In this document: in pieces, positions 5,779 to 6,005 of the stretch
Layout: each line of letters opens with the position of its first letter
Numbering within the stretch: the stretch's first letter is position 1
Assembly (NCBI GenBank): GCA_002306975.1
Contig: DBTI01000150.1
Coordinates: 1-6,005, forward strand
Direction: 5' to 3'
From: Ruminococcaceae bacterium UBA1320
Lineage (GTDB): Bacteria > Bacillota > Clostridia > Oscillospirales > Ethanoligenentaceae
Length of the DNA stretch: 6,005 nucleotides
The notes under the pieces: generated by a model
What the model was told of the DNA's origin: nothing
Databases searched by the model: none
Seen by the model: the letters and a program-made list of their open reading frames with translations, nothing else
Made by a program: the position numbers and the translations under genes

Positions 5779-6005
5779 ATGCAAAAACTTTCAGTTGAGG
5801 ATATTGTCAAAAATAATGAGAACTGCTATTCGTTCGTTATAGCAATAGCAAAGCGCGCCCGCATGATTTCCGAAAAGGCAAATGACGAGGAGCTTATTCT
5901 TGATGAGAAGCCGGTTCAAACCGCCGTTAAGGAATTTGTAGAAGGAAAATTCAGAATAGCCCCTGTAAAAACAGTGCAAAAAGATGACGAGGAAGCGGAA
6001 AGATT
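5779..6005 (+). CDS. rpoZ: RNA polymerase omega subunit (partial, 3' end off the window)
   Basis: Omega subunit of RNA polymerase, which clamps and stabilises the beta' subunit during assembly. The first 75 residues are visible, and the frame is still open at base 6005. Family features are the N-terminal LSVEDIVKNNENCYSFV (4-20), the AKRARMI helix (24-30) and the KPVQTAVKEFVEGKFRI block (44-60), after which a variable acidic tail begins. The ATG has GAGGGG 8 bases upstream. Position directly after gmk is the conserved Bacillota arrangement, which supports the call. The omega domain is nearly complete here, so only a short C-terminal extension is missing. Confidence 0.93.
   Translation, partial: MQKLSVEDIVKNNENCYSFVIAIAKRARMISEKANDEELILDEKPVQTAVKEFVEGKFRIAPVKTVQKDDEEAER

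Overview
The window looks like chromosomal DNA from an anaerobic, fermentative member of the Clostridia (Bacillota), probably near the Oscillospiraceae/Ruminococcaceae. Two things support this: a multi-cluster [FeFe] hydrogenase, and the gene order yicC - remA - gmk - rpoZ, a conserved Bacillota housekeeping cluster (yloC-ylzA-gmk-yloH in Bacillus subtilis). Strong AGGAGG-type ribosome binding sites fit the same group. All genes lie on the + strand.

Region 1 (1-1855): the last codons of an upstream gene, a 582-residue [FeFe] hydrogenase catalytic subunit with a full relay of iron-sulfur cluster sites, and a very strong intrinsic terminator. The 18-base gap to the upstream stop codon suggests the hydrogenase is the last gene of a multisubunit (HndABCD/HydABC-like) operon. 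Its job would be to dispose of fermentation electrons as H2, or to take up H2. Its L1 motif reads TSCSPGW instead of the textbook TSCCPGW, so a serine sits where the CpI-type enzyme has an H-cluster ligand.

Region 2 (1856-3561): an AT-rich, unusually structured leader followed by a DHA2-family 14-helix drug:H+ antiporter. The leader holds an extended -10 promoter, an 82-base imperfect hairpin, a perfect 14-base palindrome that looks like an operator, and a candidate 13-codon leader peptide overlapping mutually exclusive hairpins. Together these suggest a pump regulated by a repressor, by attenuation, or by both. This is the least explained part of the window.

Region 3 (3562-6005): a near-consensus sigma-A promoter with a leader of about 158 bases, then the yicC-remA-gmk-rpoZ operon. 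The operon joins an RNase-like protein, a DNA-binding global regulator, guanylate kinase and the omega subunit of RNA polymerase. remA and gmk overlap by 8 bases and are probably translationally coupled. rpoZ runs off the right edge.

I see no mobile element, CRISPR array, tRNA, rRNA or defence system. No wholly new system is evident. The most unusual items are the hydrogenase L1 substitution and the architecture of the efflux-pump leader.
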